NCBI GenBank assembly: GCA_964020155.1
Contig: OZ026555.1
Coordinates: 2,491,282 to 2,555,281, forward strand
Reading direction: 5' to 3'
Source of the DNA: Chondrilla cf. caribensis
Lineage: Eukaryota > Porifera > Demospongiae > Chondrillida > Chondrillidae
DNA length: 64,000 bases
The notes beneath the pieces are model-generated. The model saw only the letters and a list, made by a program, of their open reading frames with translations, was not told the DNA's origin and ran no database searches. Made by a program: the position numbers and the translations under genes. Shown piece by piece: positions 12,210-23,088 of this stretch (the stretch's first letter is position 1; each line of letters begins with the position of its first letter).

Positions 12210-12921
12210 CTGGATGTACATGATACAGAAAAGAGATAAAATTAATTGATCTTTTGTTTGTTAAACCTTTAGTTTTTAGTATCATTAAGGAACACAGTTA
12301 GAACAGTCTTCATCATTTCTTCCTAAACCTTTCTGTCCTGAGGGCCATGAGTAGGATAGTATTACTATGGATAACAATCCTCAGGAAATGTTTGGGTAGC
12401 CTCAGAAACACAGGCATGTGGGTGGTGCATGTGGCATTCATTTCATCACAATTGAAAAGTACAAAAATGATCAAATCTGTTGTGGTCATAATATTATAAC
12501 CCATAAGCATTGACAGGCACCTCGGAAAATTGGGTTAGGGTCGTGATGTAATCAGTTTACAGTTTTGTGCACAACTGTACATCAATAGGCTGTGCAAGAG
12601 CTTAGTCTAGAAAATGGTAAAATTATCTGTCAGTGACTAATAGTGTGTATATATCCAATTACAAATTAAAATTGATGAGACCGCAAAAGGACATTTTTGC
12701 TGCTTCTGTAAGATATTTACAATAACAATAGGGTAGATCTGTGATCCAGTGTTATAATTCCACTCATCAAAAACAAATCAGAGAATAATAACATACAAGA
12801 ATATATGGGGTTGGTAGAGTGTAACATTAATTAAATGTAAAAATAATACAAAGAGTAATAAAGGTATAAAGGCGAACGGTTTTGCCAATTTAAAGCTGTA
12901 ACTCAAAAATTCCTACCAAAC

Positions 12922-13026
12922 CTTAATGCATGGATCCTCTGTGGTGATCTCAAGAGCAGATATGCCATTCACCAATGCTTTCACAATACAAGAGAACAGC
13001 CTCCCAATTGGGGTATCATCAGAAAT
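12922..13026 (-). CDS. NLR-A LRR-like exon 3
   Basis: A 105-nt phase 0-0 exon between AACTTTAG| and |GTTTGGTAGG encoding ISDDTPIGRLFSCIVKAL and SALEITTEDPCIK. It matches the NLR-B exon 60526-60630 in length and most residues. Confidence 0.7.
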
Positions 13027-13154
13027 CTAAAGTTATTTATAAAAGTGCTGTTAATTGAAATACAATACATATTATATTTATCTGTATACACAGATAGGGG
13101 ACAGGCTCATGGCATGATAGCAGTCATATACATGTGTATAATACATATTTGTAC

Positions 13155-13262
13155 TTTGAAAGCAGTTGATATGATGAACTCCAGCCAATTTAGTGAAGCT
13201 GCCTTCCTACGTACTAGCTCCTCCTCTTCTTTAGATAAATCTTTACAATTTGGACCTTGTTT
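13155..13262 (-). CDS. NLR-A LRR-like exon 2
   Basis: A 108-nt phase 0-0 exon, acceptor CCCTCTAG|, donor |GTACAAAT. It encodes KQGPNCKDLSKEEEELV and ends NWLEFIISTAFK, again a helix then an L-x-x-L-like strand. A same-length homologue occurs in NLR-B at 61341-61448. Confidence 0.7.
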
Positions 13263-13738
13263 CTAGAGGGACAAATTACACATCAAAGTACACTCATTAG
13301 CCTCGATAACCTACTTATCAAAAAATATACAATGGAATTGGCTAACTTAATTTTTAATAAATATTTATTACTTTATTATTAATTTACAAACATGTAATAA
13401 CCATCCGTTTGCTACAGTATTGGATACTATAGTTGCTCTAAAAATTCTTCATCAATTGAGCAACAAATCATGGACAACATGGACAATGGTAACAAAAATA
13501 TTTTCAATGTTTTCATTAAGAATTATTTGAATGTTGAAAAATTTTGGAGCACTTTATGTACATTTATTGCAATACTTCAATTGAATGTGCTAATTGAGTG
13601 AGTACATAGATGTGCTTGTGAGTACTCAATAACTGATAGCAAATGACTTGGTTAGATAGTGTAAATATCACCAGTCAATACTGACAGTGTATATATCTGT
13701 GAAGTAAAAGGTGTAACATTTACATAAGTCTGACTCAC

Positions 13739-13872
13739 TATTCCATCAATGATCAATTTTTCCAAGTGACATTTCAGCAGAACATCAGTTACTATACGCA
13801 GTGGTGCATGACCAAGACTGGCACTAGTTATACTGTTGTCAGGTGGTAAAGTATCTGAAAACACTTTCCAGT
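13739..13872 (-). CDS. NLR-A LRR-like exon 1 after NACHT
   Basis: A 134-nt exon, acceptor TTTAATAG|, donor |GTGAGTCAG, phase 1-0, completing the Asp codon begun in the NACHT exon. It encodes DWKVFSDTLPPDNSITSA and ends HLEKLIIDGI, a helix followed by an LRR-like beta strand. The NLR-B copy is at 62245-62378. Confidence 0.75.
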
Positions 13873-14210
13873 CTATTAAAAAAAAAAAAGAAAAAACAAT
13901 GTCATTGAGTAGTCATCATTTGTTTGACTGCTTTAAAAGTTGTGAAACCATCATGCATGACTAATGAGTTAAACACTGTACACTAACAGTGTGATAATAA
14001 AATGTAAAATACCCATTTCAAATCAAATAATAACAAAATGGATGGTTTGGTTTGGTTGTTTTCAATTTGATACCAACCAAATTGAACCAAAATAAATATC
14101 TGCATCAGATACATAAAACATGAACCTCAGTACACCCCTACGTATAGTGAGTGAGTATATGAGTCATGCCATGCTTGTACTCAAGACCCTAGCATATAAT
14201 TCTTATATAC

Positions 14211-15891
14211 CTTCCTGGTGAAGCTGAGAAAACGACAATAAATCCACAGAATTGGATGCATGAAGGGACCTCATCATGTCCTTCAGTGGTTCTCCAATCT
14301 TCAGGAGAGGCTTTGGCCCAGTGAACTCCATGCCTTTCACAGTGGGATGGTGTTTAATACAATAGTTCAATGCCGTTACTTCATAACTTGATCTCGCGGC
14401 AATGGAAATGAGGCCATTGGGGAATATCTCAGGGAGGACTTTGGCAGCTACGTCTGGATTATCGGCCTCAAACAGGGAGATGATCAGGAGCATCTTATGA
14501 TCTTCCCCCCCAATCTTCTTCTGGCACATCTCTTGGAGGGTGCTTGTCTCGAATTTCTTCAGTGAGGTGATTCCAGCATAATACTTCCAGATTTCACTCA
14601 TTTCCACACGTCCTAGATGCTCCTCCCACAGTGAAGCATGCTCGCTATCTGGTAGTGTGCCGATATGCACTGCAGCAAGCATCTCCTGGATGCTTTTGTG
14701 CAAGTAGTGGTAAAGGCGAATGATACCACCCGCACGTAGTGAATCAACAACTTCAACAAAAAGGAGCCCGTATATACTGCCACGTTTCTCGTACTGGATC
14801 AGGTTGCCAATGTCTTGTTTGGTTAAAAGTAGTCGCTGTTCTGTGCTGCAACATTCAAATGCCTTCTGGCAGAGTTCGTAAAAGCCTGGGAAGTCCTTTT
14901 CTGGAACAGTCAAAAGATCTTTTATAAATATCTCTTCGTCATCTGTACTGTTGATGAGTTCGGCAATGATGTATTCCTGGTATATACCAGCTTGGGTCTC
15001 TGGGATACCACGATCTCCTCGCAAATAGTGAACTTTACAAACGATTTGAAGAACAATTGGAATGCGACACATTCCACATACGTGGGGGAGCTGACGTAGC
15101 TTATCTTTCAATTTCTCGACAACTGACTGATCGTATCCTTTGAAATACTTATCAATGTATTTCTCAATGTGTTCTTTTTTGAACCCCAGTATTTCAACAT
15201 GGCGATGGGGATTTGACACCAAATTGAAAAGTTTCTTGCAGGTGACAGGTCGGGTTGTGATCACAACATCACACTCGCTCAGGTACAGTTTGGAGTCATG
15301 CGTTGAAAGAATTTTCTTGAGGAACGAGCACGACCTCAGGGATTCTTCCAGCTCATCGTAACCATCCAAAATGAACATCACATTTCTTCCATGACTTTGT
15401 TCAAGAGCATTGCAAATATTATAGTTATTAAGAGATTCCGCAGCGTATTTCACAAAAAGGTGCTTCAGGTCAAGTTCTTCGTCTTGTTCTTTTCTGAAGA
15501 TGAGTTCTCTTAGTTCCACAAGTACTACCATCTGGTAATTGTTTGGTAGTTTCTTTACGGCTAGATCCTTGCAAAGTTGTCTTGAAAGGGTGCTCTTTCC
15601 ACACCCGGGTGCTCCACTGATCACAATTCTACGTCCAGTGGATGGTTCGTCATCTCCAAAATCAAGAATGTCTTCGTATTTTATTGATCCTGATTTGCTA
15701 TGCACAGCATCAATGCCTTGCATAGTGGCCTGGAGAAATTCACTGATTTGCATCTTATTCCTCAAAATTCTCTGTCCTCTGTCAATGACAGCCAGCTCTA
15801 TATACTCCAGTTTAGGACAATCATTCTTGGCAGGTACAGGAGGGAGCCTAGCATAGTACTGCTTGAGATGAGAGAACCATTTTTGGTAGAT
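14211..15891 (-). CDS. NLR-A, main NACHT exon
   Basis: Single large exon of an NLR-type receptor: a NACHT ATPase that by family precedent oligomerises on ligand sensing in the cytoplasm. It opens after a CTCTAG acceptor with IYQKWFSHLKQYY and LPPVPAKND, a pre-NACHT stretch, followed by Walker A GAPGCGKST at about exon residues 93-101 and Walker B MFILDGYDEL near 171-180. A sensor-like TTRPVTCKK follows, then helical NOD/winged-helix sequence, ending at ALNYCIKHHPTVKG, the start of the LRR-like part. The frame is open for 560 codons and the donor is CAGGAAG|GTATATAAG. The ATG at 15765 is internal: the frame stays open upstream to the acceptor. About nine in ten residues match NLR-B at 62.7-64 kb. 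NACHT assignment is firm; the ligand is unknown. Confidence 0.9.
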
Positions 15892-16167
15892 CTAGAGATT
15901 GGAGAATTTTCAGTATATTAGCATGTTGCAAACATCCATAAATAATGTAACATTTTTACTGACAGCATTCATTCCATGTGTGATAATTTTGGTTCATACG
16001 AATTTAAAGGTCAATCCACCTTCATTATTGGACGTCCAACATCACATTCAATGTAGTAGTGATGATCTCCATACATTAACATAATGGTCCGAAAGCCATA
16101 GTACAGCATTAGTTAGCAATCACTAAACTGCTGTTATTACCAAAAAGTTCCTCAAATATGTCATGTA

Positions 16168-16543
16168 TGTAGCGTTAGTTTAACAGAATTTGTGGTGCTT
16201 CCTTATCAAGCGTGCGGAGGCGGCGTAACTCATGCAGTACGAGCAACGGAATTCACTTGAGCAGCAATAAATCAAACCAAATCCTAAAACTGTCGAACGC
16301 GGTCGACTTACAACACTCACTCCTATTCTACTTCGTTTTAGACCACACACACACACACTACTACACGTGGCCTATCACCAAGAACATACGTAACACAAGA
16401 CACTACTCTATTGTTTAGCGCGTAGCGCTAATTACCTATGAACACATACGTGATACCTAAATATAGTTTACTATAACACAATTGTACGTAAGTTAAACAT
16501 GTACTGCAGAGGATCATGGTGATGGTGACATTCTTGCATTACA
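16168..16543 (-). repeat. 3' LTR of the gypsy element
   Basis: Identical to the other LTR by direct reading, including an ACACACACAC run and the GCGCGTAGCGC palindrome. It carries the stop codon of gag-pol in its first bases. Confidence 0.95.
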
Positions 16544-19500
16544 TCTCCCCGGCCTGTGGTGAAGGTCGTCCTCGACCGCGTGGACGAAGTCGAAGAGTCC
16601 AGTCTGATTGGTTGGATGTAATGGCAGGTGCTTGTTGCTGCGCACTGGGTTGAGCTCTGCGTGGGTAGAACTGATCACTGAGTTCTGCTGGGCAACGACG
16701 TATTCTCTGAAGTGAAACCCTGATTGGGATGTCCTGGGGGCGATCCACGGGGACAACTTCAACCCCTCCTTCCAGAGACTTAATTACACGGTAAGGCCCA
16801 TGATAGGGTCTAGCTAATTTCCAGGCTGGGCCTGACTTGGCTGCCGGCATGTACACAAAAACACGTTCACCTTCTGTGATGTTTGGGGGTGTAGCACGTC
16901 TGTCATAGTGCTCTTTCTGTTTTGCTTGGGCCTTCTTCACCTGGCTCCTTGCTAACTCCCATGCCGCTGCCATTCGTGTGGTCATCTCAGTTCTATAGTC
17001 AGTGGCATCCACAGGATACCGTTGTACTGGTGGTGCCATTGCCTCCTCTGTCGGAAGACGGGGGTCTCTACCATGCATGAGGTAGAAAGGCGACTCTCCT
17101 GTGGATGGGTGGATGCTTGAACGATATGCATAAAGGACATACGGCAATTGAATATCCCAATCTCGTCCAGTTCCATCAGTGGTCTTTGCCAGCATATCGA
17201 GTAGAGTGCGATTAAACCTTTCAACTAGACCGTCCGTCTGTGGATGGTACGCTGTAGTATTGGTTTTCTTGATGCCTAAAAGTGCATACATCTCTTGTAG
17301 AAGTCCGGACAAAAAGTTAGCTCCGCGATCGGACAGCAGCTCTGCGGGTACTCCATGACGGCAAATAACCTGTTCCACCAGTAACTTGGCAATAGTGAGG
17401 GCAGACTGATCTCTAGCGGGGAAAACCTCAGGCCATTTAGTGAGGTAGTCCACAAACACAACTGCATACTGGTATCCTCTTGATGATTTGGGGAGTTGCA
17501 GAATGTCTACGCCAACTCTATCAAATGGCCCTCCAACAGGAATCGGCATCAGTTCTGGTTTGATGGCTTGGCCAACTCGACGGGTGGCACACGTTAGGCA
17601 TAACTTGCACCAGGTATTGACATCCGTTCGCATCCGAGGCCACCAATAATGCTTTGCTAGGGTGCTATAGATCTTGGCTTCACGGAGGTGTCCTGCAAAC
17701 TTGCCAGCATGGACTGAATTGAATAGCTTCTGTCGATCATCCACCGGAGGAATGAAGCGAAGTGAACCATCAGGGGCCACACGGAACAAGGTTTCATCTA
17801 CGAGGGTGTAGGTAGACTTTTCAGCCACAAGTTGCTTCGCGAGATGAGTATCTCCCGGTAGGGTTCCTTCTTTCAGAAACAGTAGTATCGGACTCAGCTC
17901 AGGATCCTTACGTTGTCGCTCTGACACTGAATCAGGGGTATGAGGCTCCCCGGCCTGAGCGATCTGGCCGTCCACAATTGCAACCACCTTGGGTGCCTCC
18001 TCGTGTCCTACTGGTTCAGGAGTCTCAACAGGGTTACGGGAAAGAGCATCAGCCTTCATATTCTTCCGTCCAGGTTGGTAGTTGATTGTGAGATCTAATT
18101 CCTGAATCACAAGTCCCCAGCGTGCGAGTCGTCCTGAGGGATGTGGAGTGTTGAGAAGGGCCTTGAGGGCTTCATGGTCCGTAAAAACATGGCAACGATG
18201 CCCGTAGAGATACTGCCTAAAGTGCTTTACAGCCCAAACAACTGCTAAACCCTCCAGTTCAGTGCTCCCGTAGTTCCTTTCATGGGATTGTAGTGTTCGG
18301 CTAGCATAGGCTATTGGACGAATTTGGCCATTCCGTTGTTTCTGGGATAGGACAGCCCCTAATCCTGCCCCTGAGGCATCAGTTTCCAACAAAAAATCTT
18401 CTTTGAACTCTGGGAATGCTAGAATGGTAGCGCTACTGAGGATGTCCTTTAAGTTGTCGAAACTCTCTTGACACTCAGTTGTCCACTGAAATGGTACATC
18501 CTTGCGAGTCAGAGCAAAGAGTGGATTTGCGATGATCGAAAAACTCGGTATGAATCTCCTATAATAGGACAAGAGCCCAAGGAAAGAACGCAGGGATTTC
18601 ACATCCAGTGGTACCGGAAAAGCCTTGATAGCTGTCACTTTCTTTGGGTCTGTAGCAACTCCTTTCGCTGACACACAGTAACCTAGGTACTCAACTTCTT
18701 TCCTTGCCAGGTTGCATTTGCTAGGTTTGAGCTTCAATCCAGCAGCTCGGATCCTGCTAAGAACTGCTTCTAAATTTTCTGTGTGCTCTTCCAGAGTTCT
18801 GCCTAGGACAAGGACATCATCCAGGTAGACGAGACAGCTCTTTCCAATTAACGAGTGCAAGACATTCTCCATTAGTCTTTGAAATGTTGCTGGTGCATTG
18901 CATAATCCAAAAGGCATCACTTCGAATTCATACAACCCCACATGGGTTGTGAATGCCGTCTTCTCCTTAGATGTTTCCTCCATGGCGATCTGCCAGTACC
19001 CTGATGCTAAGTCCAAGGTAGAAAAGAACTTGTTGGTGGCGAGCAAGTCCAGGGTATCATCTATCCTGGGTAGCGGGTACACATCCTTCTTTGTCACGGT
19101 ATTCAACTTTCGATAGTCCACACAAAAACGGGTACTTCCATCTTTCTTGGCAACCAACACAATGGGGCTGGCCCATGGGCTCTGCGACGGCTTGATGATG
19201 TTACTCTGCAACATATCACTAATCATGTCTTCCACCTTGCCTCGCAATGCAAAAGGTACCCTCCTAGGGTGCTGCTTTATGGGGTCGTGACCATCTGTGT
19301 TAATGGTGTGGGTAACTTGGTGAGCTTGGCCAAGCTCACTCTGATCCAATGCGAAAGCATCATGATACTTGGCTACAAGTGTCTCCATCTGGTGCTTCTG
19401 TTGCTTTTCAAGGTTCCACCGATCAGGCTGGAGCTCCTCTAACAGCTTAAGTACACGTCTCTTGGTGGCTTCGTCTTTGCCATCTACAACTGCTCCACAC

Positions 19501-22088
19501 ACCAGGTCATCACTACCCGCTTGGGAAAAGCATCCCAACTCCAAATCGATACCCTTCACCCATTCAGTGGCTTCTAACTGTCCTAGCGAGAGACCCTCTT
19601 GAAGTTGGATGGGATGGTGGAGAGGGTTAGTGATACTCACGGCCACAGTAGAATCAGGGTCGACAAGTGCTTCCTCCAAAACCAGCCCGGTGATCTCAGT
19701 AAGCCTTGTATGGGGGTGGAAGATAGTCGCTGAAGACTGATAAACATTGGGGTCACAATCCGTTTGTGCTGCAACAATCCGAGTGTGCCGACTTGGAATC
19801 CTGGTAGCTTGTAGTAAACAGACACTGCCAACCACACCAAGGTTGGGTGGTGTTCCAGTACGAACCTTGGTAGAGTCTTCTAAACTGGGTGCGAGTTCTT
19901 CTGGTAAGGATGGGAGTACGTTTGGTGTAACAGTTGGGTCCTGCGAAGTTATTGGCTGCTGAGAGGGCATCTCATCGAGTAGACGAAATCCCAATTGAGG
20001 TTGGAGATCTGTCCCGAGCAAGAGTTCCACAGGTGCGTTGTCCTGCACTTGGATGACTGCACTGACATTAAAAGGACCTCTTGTCAGTTGGACCTGCACC
20101 TGTTTGACTATTGGGAGCTTGGCTCCACTGTAGCTCCGAAGACAGAACTGTGTAGGCATCAAACGCTTCTTCACCAGCTCGCGGGTGACATCTTTGCTCT
20201 GTTCAGTTGTTTGTAGGTTTCCTACCAACGTAGAGATTAGAAACTGTAAGGAGATAATGGTCACTGGGGATCCGGTGTCAATCAGTGCCTTGGCTGGACG
20301 TCCCTCCACCTCTACAGTGGTGGTATGGCTGGGGCCCATTATACCTTTCGTTACCTCGGTAGATGAAGTTATCCCGTGCAAAGTCACCAGGCTTTCCTCC
20401 AGTGTATCACAAACTGCTTTGTCCTGCCAATTAATCGTCTCGCTGGTTTGGGGTGTCTCCTCGGAGGATGTCAACTGCTCATCTGTAAAGCTTTCTGTGG
20501 TGGGGTGAGCAGTCCTTGTGCTGGTAATTCCTGCAACCTTTCCACTATTTTGTCTTGTGGCCTCACGGCTTACTACCTTGCGCATGGGACACTGGCGATA
20601 ATAGTGGTTATTACTGCCACACTCATGGCATACACCATGCTGTTTATTCCTTCGTTCTCGGTTGTTCCAACTTCTATTGTCACGAGTTTGGGTAACGGGT
20701 ATATCTCCTCCCTTTGCCTGATGTGTTGGTTGAGGGGTCTTGCCCTTCTCCGATTGTCTGTAGCTGACTGCTCCAAGATCACGAAGCTTTGCTTCCTCGA
20801 ATCGTGCCTTTACGAGAAGTTGGTCGATACTCCCCTCTTGCCCTGCTAGCTTTACCTTGATATCCCGCTGCAATCCGGTGATGAACTGAGATGACAATAC
20901 GCTTTGGCCCATCTCCTCGGTGGCCTGGCCTGCTTGCAGTGTCTTTGGGTAGGCCTTATAGAACAACCTCTTTAGTTCTTGGGCATAGCCATCCACTGAT
21001 TCATGTGTTCCCTGTCGACGGTCATGAAACAGGCTACTTTGTACAGCTTGGATGTTGACGGGGGTGAACCTCTCCTTCAAAGCGTTTACGAGTGGGGTGT
21101 ACTGAGCCCTCAGGTCTGGTGTACAAGCACGATAAAAGGAATAAGCCTGTCCCTTCAGTCTAGTTGTGAGGTTGACCAGTTTAGCTTGCTCCGACCAATT
21201 GAAGGCAGACGCTACAAGCTCAAATTGTTCGATCCACTCAACGAAATCTTGAGGTTCACCCGAGCGTTCATCTCCAGAAAACTTGCTTATAGGTGGTATC
21301 TGTTGTGCCATTAGGAGTGTCTCCATCGGTGATGGAACAAAAGTAGAATGATCTCCAGGTACAGGTGGTGTCGTCTCGGTGACAAGTGCTGGAGGTGACG
21401 GTGGATGTGGTTGAATGGCAGGTGATAACGACGGACTGGTGTGTGCTCCGATATGCGATGCTGTTGATCCAGGCATAGGCGTCTCTGTTGCAACAGGGAC
21501 ATATGGAACAGTAGAAGTGTCAACCATGGGGCTGACAGTGTTCGTGGTTGCTTCTCCATGTGTTGGTGGCGTCTGTGAATCAACTGATGTAACTTCTCTT
21601 TGACCAGTGCTGGCTCCATCATTCCCTCTAACGCCATGGGATTGTTGTAGGTCGATTATCTGTTGAAGTAATCGCGCTTCTCGCATCTCCCACTTCTGAC
21701 GTTCCCTCTCGAGAGATCTGTACCTCTCTAGCTCAAATTCGGTGCGTTGACGTGCCAAATCTTCTTGTCTTTCATCGTACTTTCCCTGAAGCGTCGCGTA
21801 TTTCTCCTTCTCTAGTTGTAATTCTTCTTCGAGATGAGGCAATTCGGCCTCTCTCTCGCGTAGCTCGTTTAACTGCCGCTTCGATCCCTCTAGTTCGGTC
21901 TGCCTATCCTGCAGATCTCTCAGGGCCTGCTCGTATAACTCTTTCAGATGACCAAGTTCCTGATCCTTGTCCACCTCGCTAGCCTGCTGTGGATTTCCAT
22001 CGCGCAACTTGCGGTTTTCCACTTCTAGCTCCTGGACCCTGGCTTTTGCGTTATCCAGCGCCAACCGTAAAGATTCTGTACCTGACAT
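16539..22088 (-). CDS. Gag-Pol polyprotein of the gypsy element
   Basis: One frame of 1849 codons with no frameshift between gag and pol. In order: a charged coiled-coil N-terminus (residues 1-155), a Pro/Thr-rich linker, a retrotransposon Gag domain from about 260, a CCHC zinc knuckle (CHECGSNNHYYRQC, near 487), protease with DTGS (near 604), reverse transcriptase with YLDD (near 1090), RNase H starting ETDASGAG (near 1233), integrase HHCC finger (from about 1461), the D-D-E core (D in VGVDI near 1527, D in LLSDRG, E in VERFNRT near 1622) and a GPYRV module near 1765. No envelope frame. All catalytic residues I looked for are present. The last codon ATG straddles the LTR edge and the TAA is inside the 3' LTR. 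Confidence 0.95.
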   Translation of the reverse strand: MSGTESLRLALDNAKARVQELEVENRKLRDGNPQQASEVDKDQELGHLKELYEQALRDLQDRQTELEGSKRQLNELREREAELPHLEEELQLEKEKYATLQGKYDERQEDLARQRTEFELERYRSLERERQKWEMREARLLQQIIDLQQSHGVRGNDGASTGQREVTSVDSQTPPTHGEATTNTVSPMVDTSTVPYVPVATETPMPGSTASHIGAHTSPSLSPAIQPHPPSPPALVTETTPPVPGDHSTFVPSPMETLLMAQQIPPISKFSGDERSGEPQDFVEWIEQFELVASAFNWSEQAKLVNLTTRLKGQAYSFYRACTPDLRAQYTPLVNALKERFTPVNIQAVQSSLFHDRRQGTHESVDGYAQELKRLFYKAYPKTLQAGQATEEMGQSVLSSQFITGLQRDIKVKLAGQEGSIDQLLVKARFEEAKLRDLGAVSYRQSEKGKTPQPTHQAKGGDIPVTQTRDNRSWNNRERRNKQHGVCHECGSNNHYYRQCPMRKVVSREATRQNSGKVAGITSTRTAHPTTESFTDEQLTSSEETPQTSETINWQDKAVCDTLEESLVTLHGITSSTEVTKGIMGPSHTTTVEVEGRPAKALIDTGSPVTIISLQFLISTLVGNLQTTEQSKDVTRELVKKRLMPTQFCLRSYSGAKLPIVKQVQVQLTRGPFNVSAVIQVQDNAPVELLLGTDLQPQLGFRLLDEMPSQQPITSQDPTVTPNVLPSLPEELAPSLEDSTKVRTGTPPNLGVVGSVCLLQATRIPSRHTRIVAAQTDCDPNVYQSSATIFHPHTRLTEITGLVLEEALVDPDSTVAVSITNPLHHPIQLQEGLSLGQLEATEWVKGIDLELGCFSQAGSDDLVCGAVVDGKDEATKRRVLKLLEELQPDRWNLEKQQKHQMETLVAKYHDAFALDQSELGQAHQVTHTINTDGHDPIKQHPRRVPFALRGKVEDMISDMLQSNIIKPSQSPWASPIVLVAKKDGSTRFCVDYRKLNTVTKKDVYPLPRIDDTLDLLATNKFFSTLDLASGYWQIAMEETSKEKTAFTTHVGLYEFEVMPFGLCNAPATFQRLMENVLHSLIGKSCLVYLDDVLVLGRTLEEHTENLEAVLSRIRAAGLKLKPSKCNLARKEVEYLGYCVSAKGVATDPKKVTAIKAFPVPLDVKSLRSFLGLLSYYRRFIPSFSIIANPLFALTRKDVPFQWTTECQESFDNLKDILSSATILAFPEFKEDFLLETDASGAGLGAVLSQKQRNGQIRPIAYASRTLQSHERNYGSTELEGLAVVWAVKHFRQYLYGHRCHVFTDHEALKALLNTPHPSGRLARWGLVIQELDLTINYQPGRKNMKADALSRNPVETPEPVGHEEAPKVVAIVDGQIAQAGEPHTPDSVSERQRKDPELSPILLFLKEGTLPGDTHLAKQLVAEKSTYTLVDETLFRVAPDGSLRFIPPVDDRQKLFNSVHAGKFAGHLREAKIYSTLAKHYWWPRMRTDVNTWCKLCLTCATRRVGQAIKPELMPIPVGGPFDRVGVDILQLPKSSRGYQYAVVFVDYLTKWPEVFPARDQSALTIAKLLVEQVICRHGVPAELLSDRGANFLSGLLQEMYALLGIKKTNTTAYHPQTDGLVERFNRTLLDMLAKTTDGTGRDWDIQLPYVLYAYRSSIHPSTGESPFYLMHGRDPRLPTEEAMAPPVQRYPVDATDYRTEMTTRMAAAWELARSQVKKAQAKQKEHYDRRATPPNITEGERVFVYMPAAKSGPAWKLARPYHGPYRVIKSLEGGVEVVPVDRPQDIPIRVSLQRIRRCPAELSDQFYPRRAQPSAQQQAPAITSNQSDWTLRLRPRGRGRPSPQAGEM
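16544..16553 (-). other. Polypurine tract next to the 3' LTR
   Basis: Minus-strand CCGGGGAGA directly before the TGTAATGC start of the LTR. It is coding as well, since it overlaps the last Gag-Pol codons. Confidence 0.6.
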
Positions 22089-22134
22089 CCTTGTCGACTT
22101 AGATTGCGGCTGATAATCGTCGCACAGTGCTTCG

Positions 22135-22152
22135 ATCCCGGACTGGCCCCCA
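22135..22152 (-). other. Primer-binding site of the gypsy element
   Basis: Minus-strand TGGGGGCCAGTCCGGGAT, two bases from the LTR edge. Its complement, continued upstream as TTCGATCCCGG, looks like the T-arm and 3' end of a tRNA with CCA. The primer tRNA is not assigned. Confidence 0.7.
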
Positions 22153-22154
22153 AA

Positions 22155-22530
22155 TGTAGCGTTAGTTTAACAGAATTTGTGGTGCTTCCTTATCAAGCGT
22201 GCGGAGGCGGCGTAACTCATGCAGTACGAGCAACGGAATTCACTTGAGCAGCAATAAATCAAACCAAATCCTAAAACTGTCGAACGCGGTCGACTTACAA
22301 CACTCACTCCTATTCTACTTCGTTTTAGACCACACACACACACACTACTACACGTGGCCTATCACCAAGAACATACGTAACACAAGACACTACTCTATTG
22401 TTTAGCGCGTAGCGCTAATTACCTATGAACACATACGTGATACCTAAATATAGTTTACTATAACACAATTGTACGTAAGTTAAACATGTACTGCAGAGGA
22501 TCATGGTGATGGTGACATTCTTGCATTACA
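22155..22530 (-). repeat. 5' LTR of the gypsy element
   Basis: 376 bp, TG...CA on either strand (plus strand TGTAGCGTTAG to TTGCATTACA). It is followed downstream by the leader and primer-binding site. Promoter elements inside were not resolved. Confidence 0.95.
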
Positions 22531-22904
22531 TGTATATAATATGTTATATTCATGCACTGGCAGCATTTCATTCCATGTGTAAGCATATGTAGTTGATCAA
22601 ACAAATTTAAATCTACTTGCAATATTACAACAATACATTCATAGTTGTGATGATCTCCATACATAAATGTGGTATGTTGTGTGGGCGACTTCAAAGGAAA
22701 AGCAGTGCACACATTCGTGATGTGTGCACACTTCCCTGATGTACGCACACTTCATTCGATGTTGCATTGTTGTTGCATTGTGGATAATTGGTTATATCCT
22801 TTTCACACGTCTACTAATCATTGCTCAATCGAAGTTGCGCCCACGCAACATACCACATAATAACTAAAGTACCTCCTCTGGAGAAGCTGTAGAGGATATA
22901 CAGG

Positions 22905-22961
22905 CACCTTTGCCTTGTTGATACCGAGGGCGAAGCCCGAGGTGTCAATTAGGCAAAGGTG
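22905..22961. repeat. Foldback with GGGCGAAGCCC core
   Basis: An 11-bp perfect inverted repeat (CACCTTTGCCT/AGGCAAAGGTG) encloses CCGAGGGCGAAGCCCGAGG. The same core in a different arm context occurs at 32266-32389. Confidence 0.6.
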
Positions 22962-23088
22962 TCAATTTTAGCTATTACATATATTATGGGGAAATATCCC
23001 TCGGCTGGATTTTGTTATGAATAAATTACATTGCTGAGGAAGAGCAGAAACCTAACCAGGCATGCAAGCTAGGTGCAGAAAGACTCAC

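Larger units (their letters stand above)
16168..22530 (-). mobile_element. Complete Ty3/gypsy LTR retrotransposon
   Basis: A 6363-bp element on the minus strand with two 376-bp LTRs that I find identical throughout, a primer-binding site, one intact Gag-Pol frame and a polypurine tract. TGTA flanks both sides (16164-16167 and 22531-22534), read as a 4-bp target duplication; 5 bp (ATGTA) is possible because the last LTR base is ambiguous. Identical LTRs and an unbroken frame indicate a very recent insertion, perhaps still active. It lies in the NLR-A intron before the NACHT exon, in the gene's orientation. Confidence 0.95.

Noticed and set aside
20376..20849. Plus-strand 157-codon frame inside the gypsy element
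   Set aside because: It lies antisense to intact gag-pol with no domain; a shadow of the real frame. The same applies to the other plus-strand frames at 18.4-22 kb.
22120..22152. tRNA gene at the T-arm-like sequence near 22130
   Set aside because: Only the 3' tRNA-like portion is present; it is the primer-binding site next to the LTR.
16212..22405. Identical 68-codon frames in both LTRs
   Set aside because: They are duplicated because the LTRs are identical; antisense to the element and without coding features.
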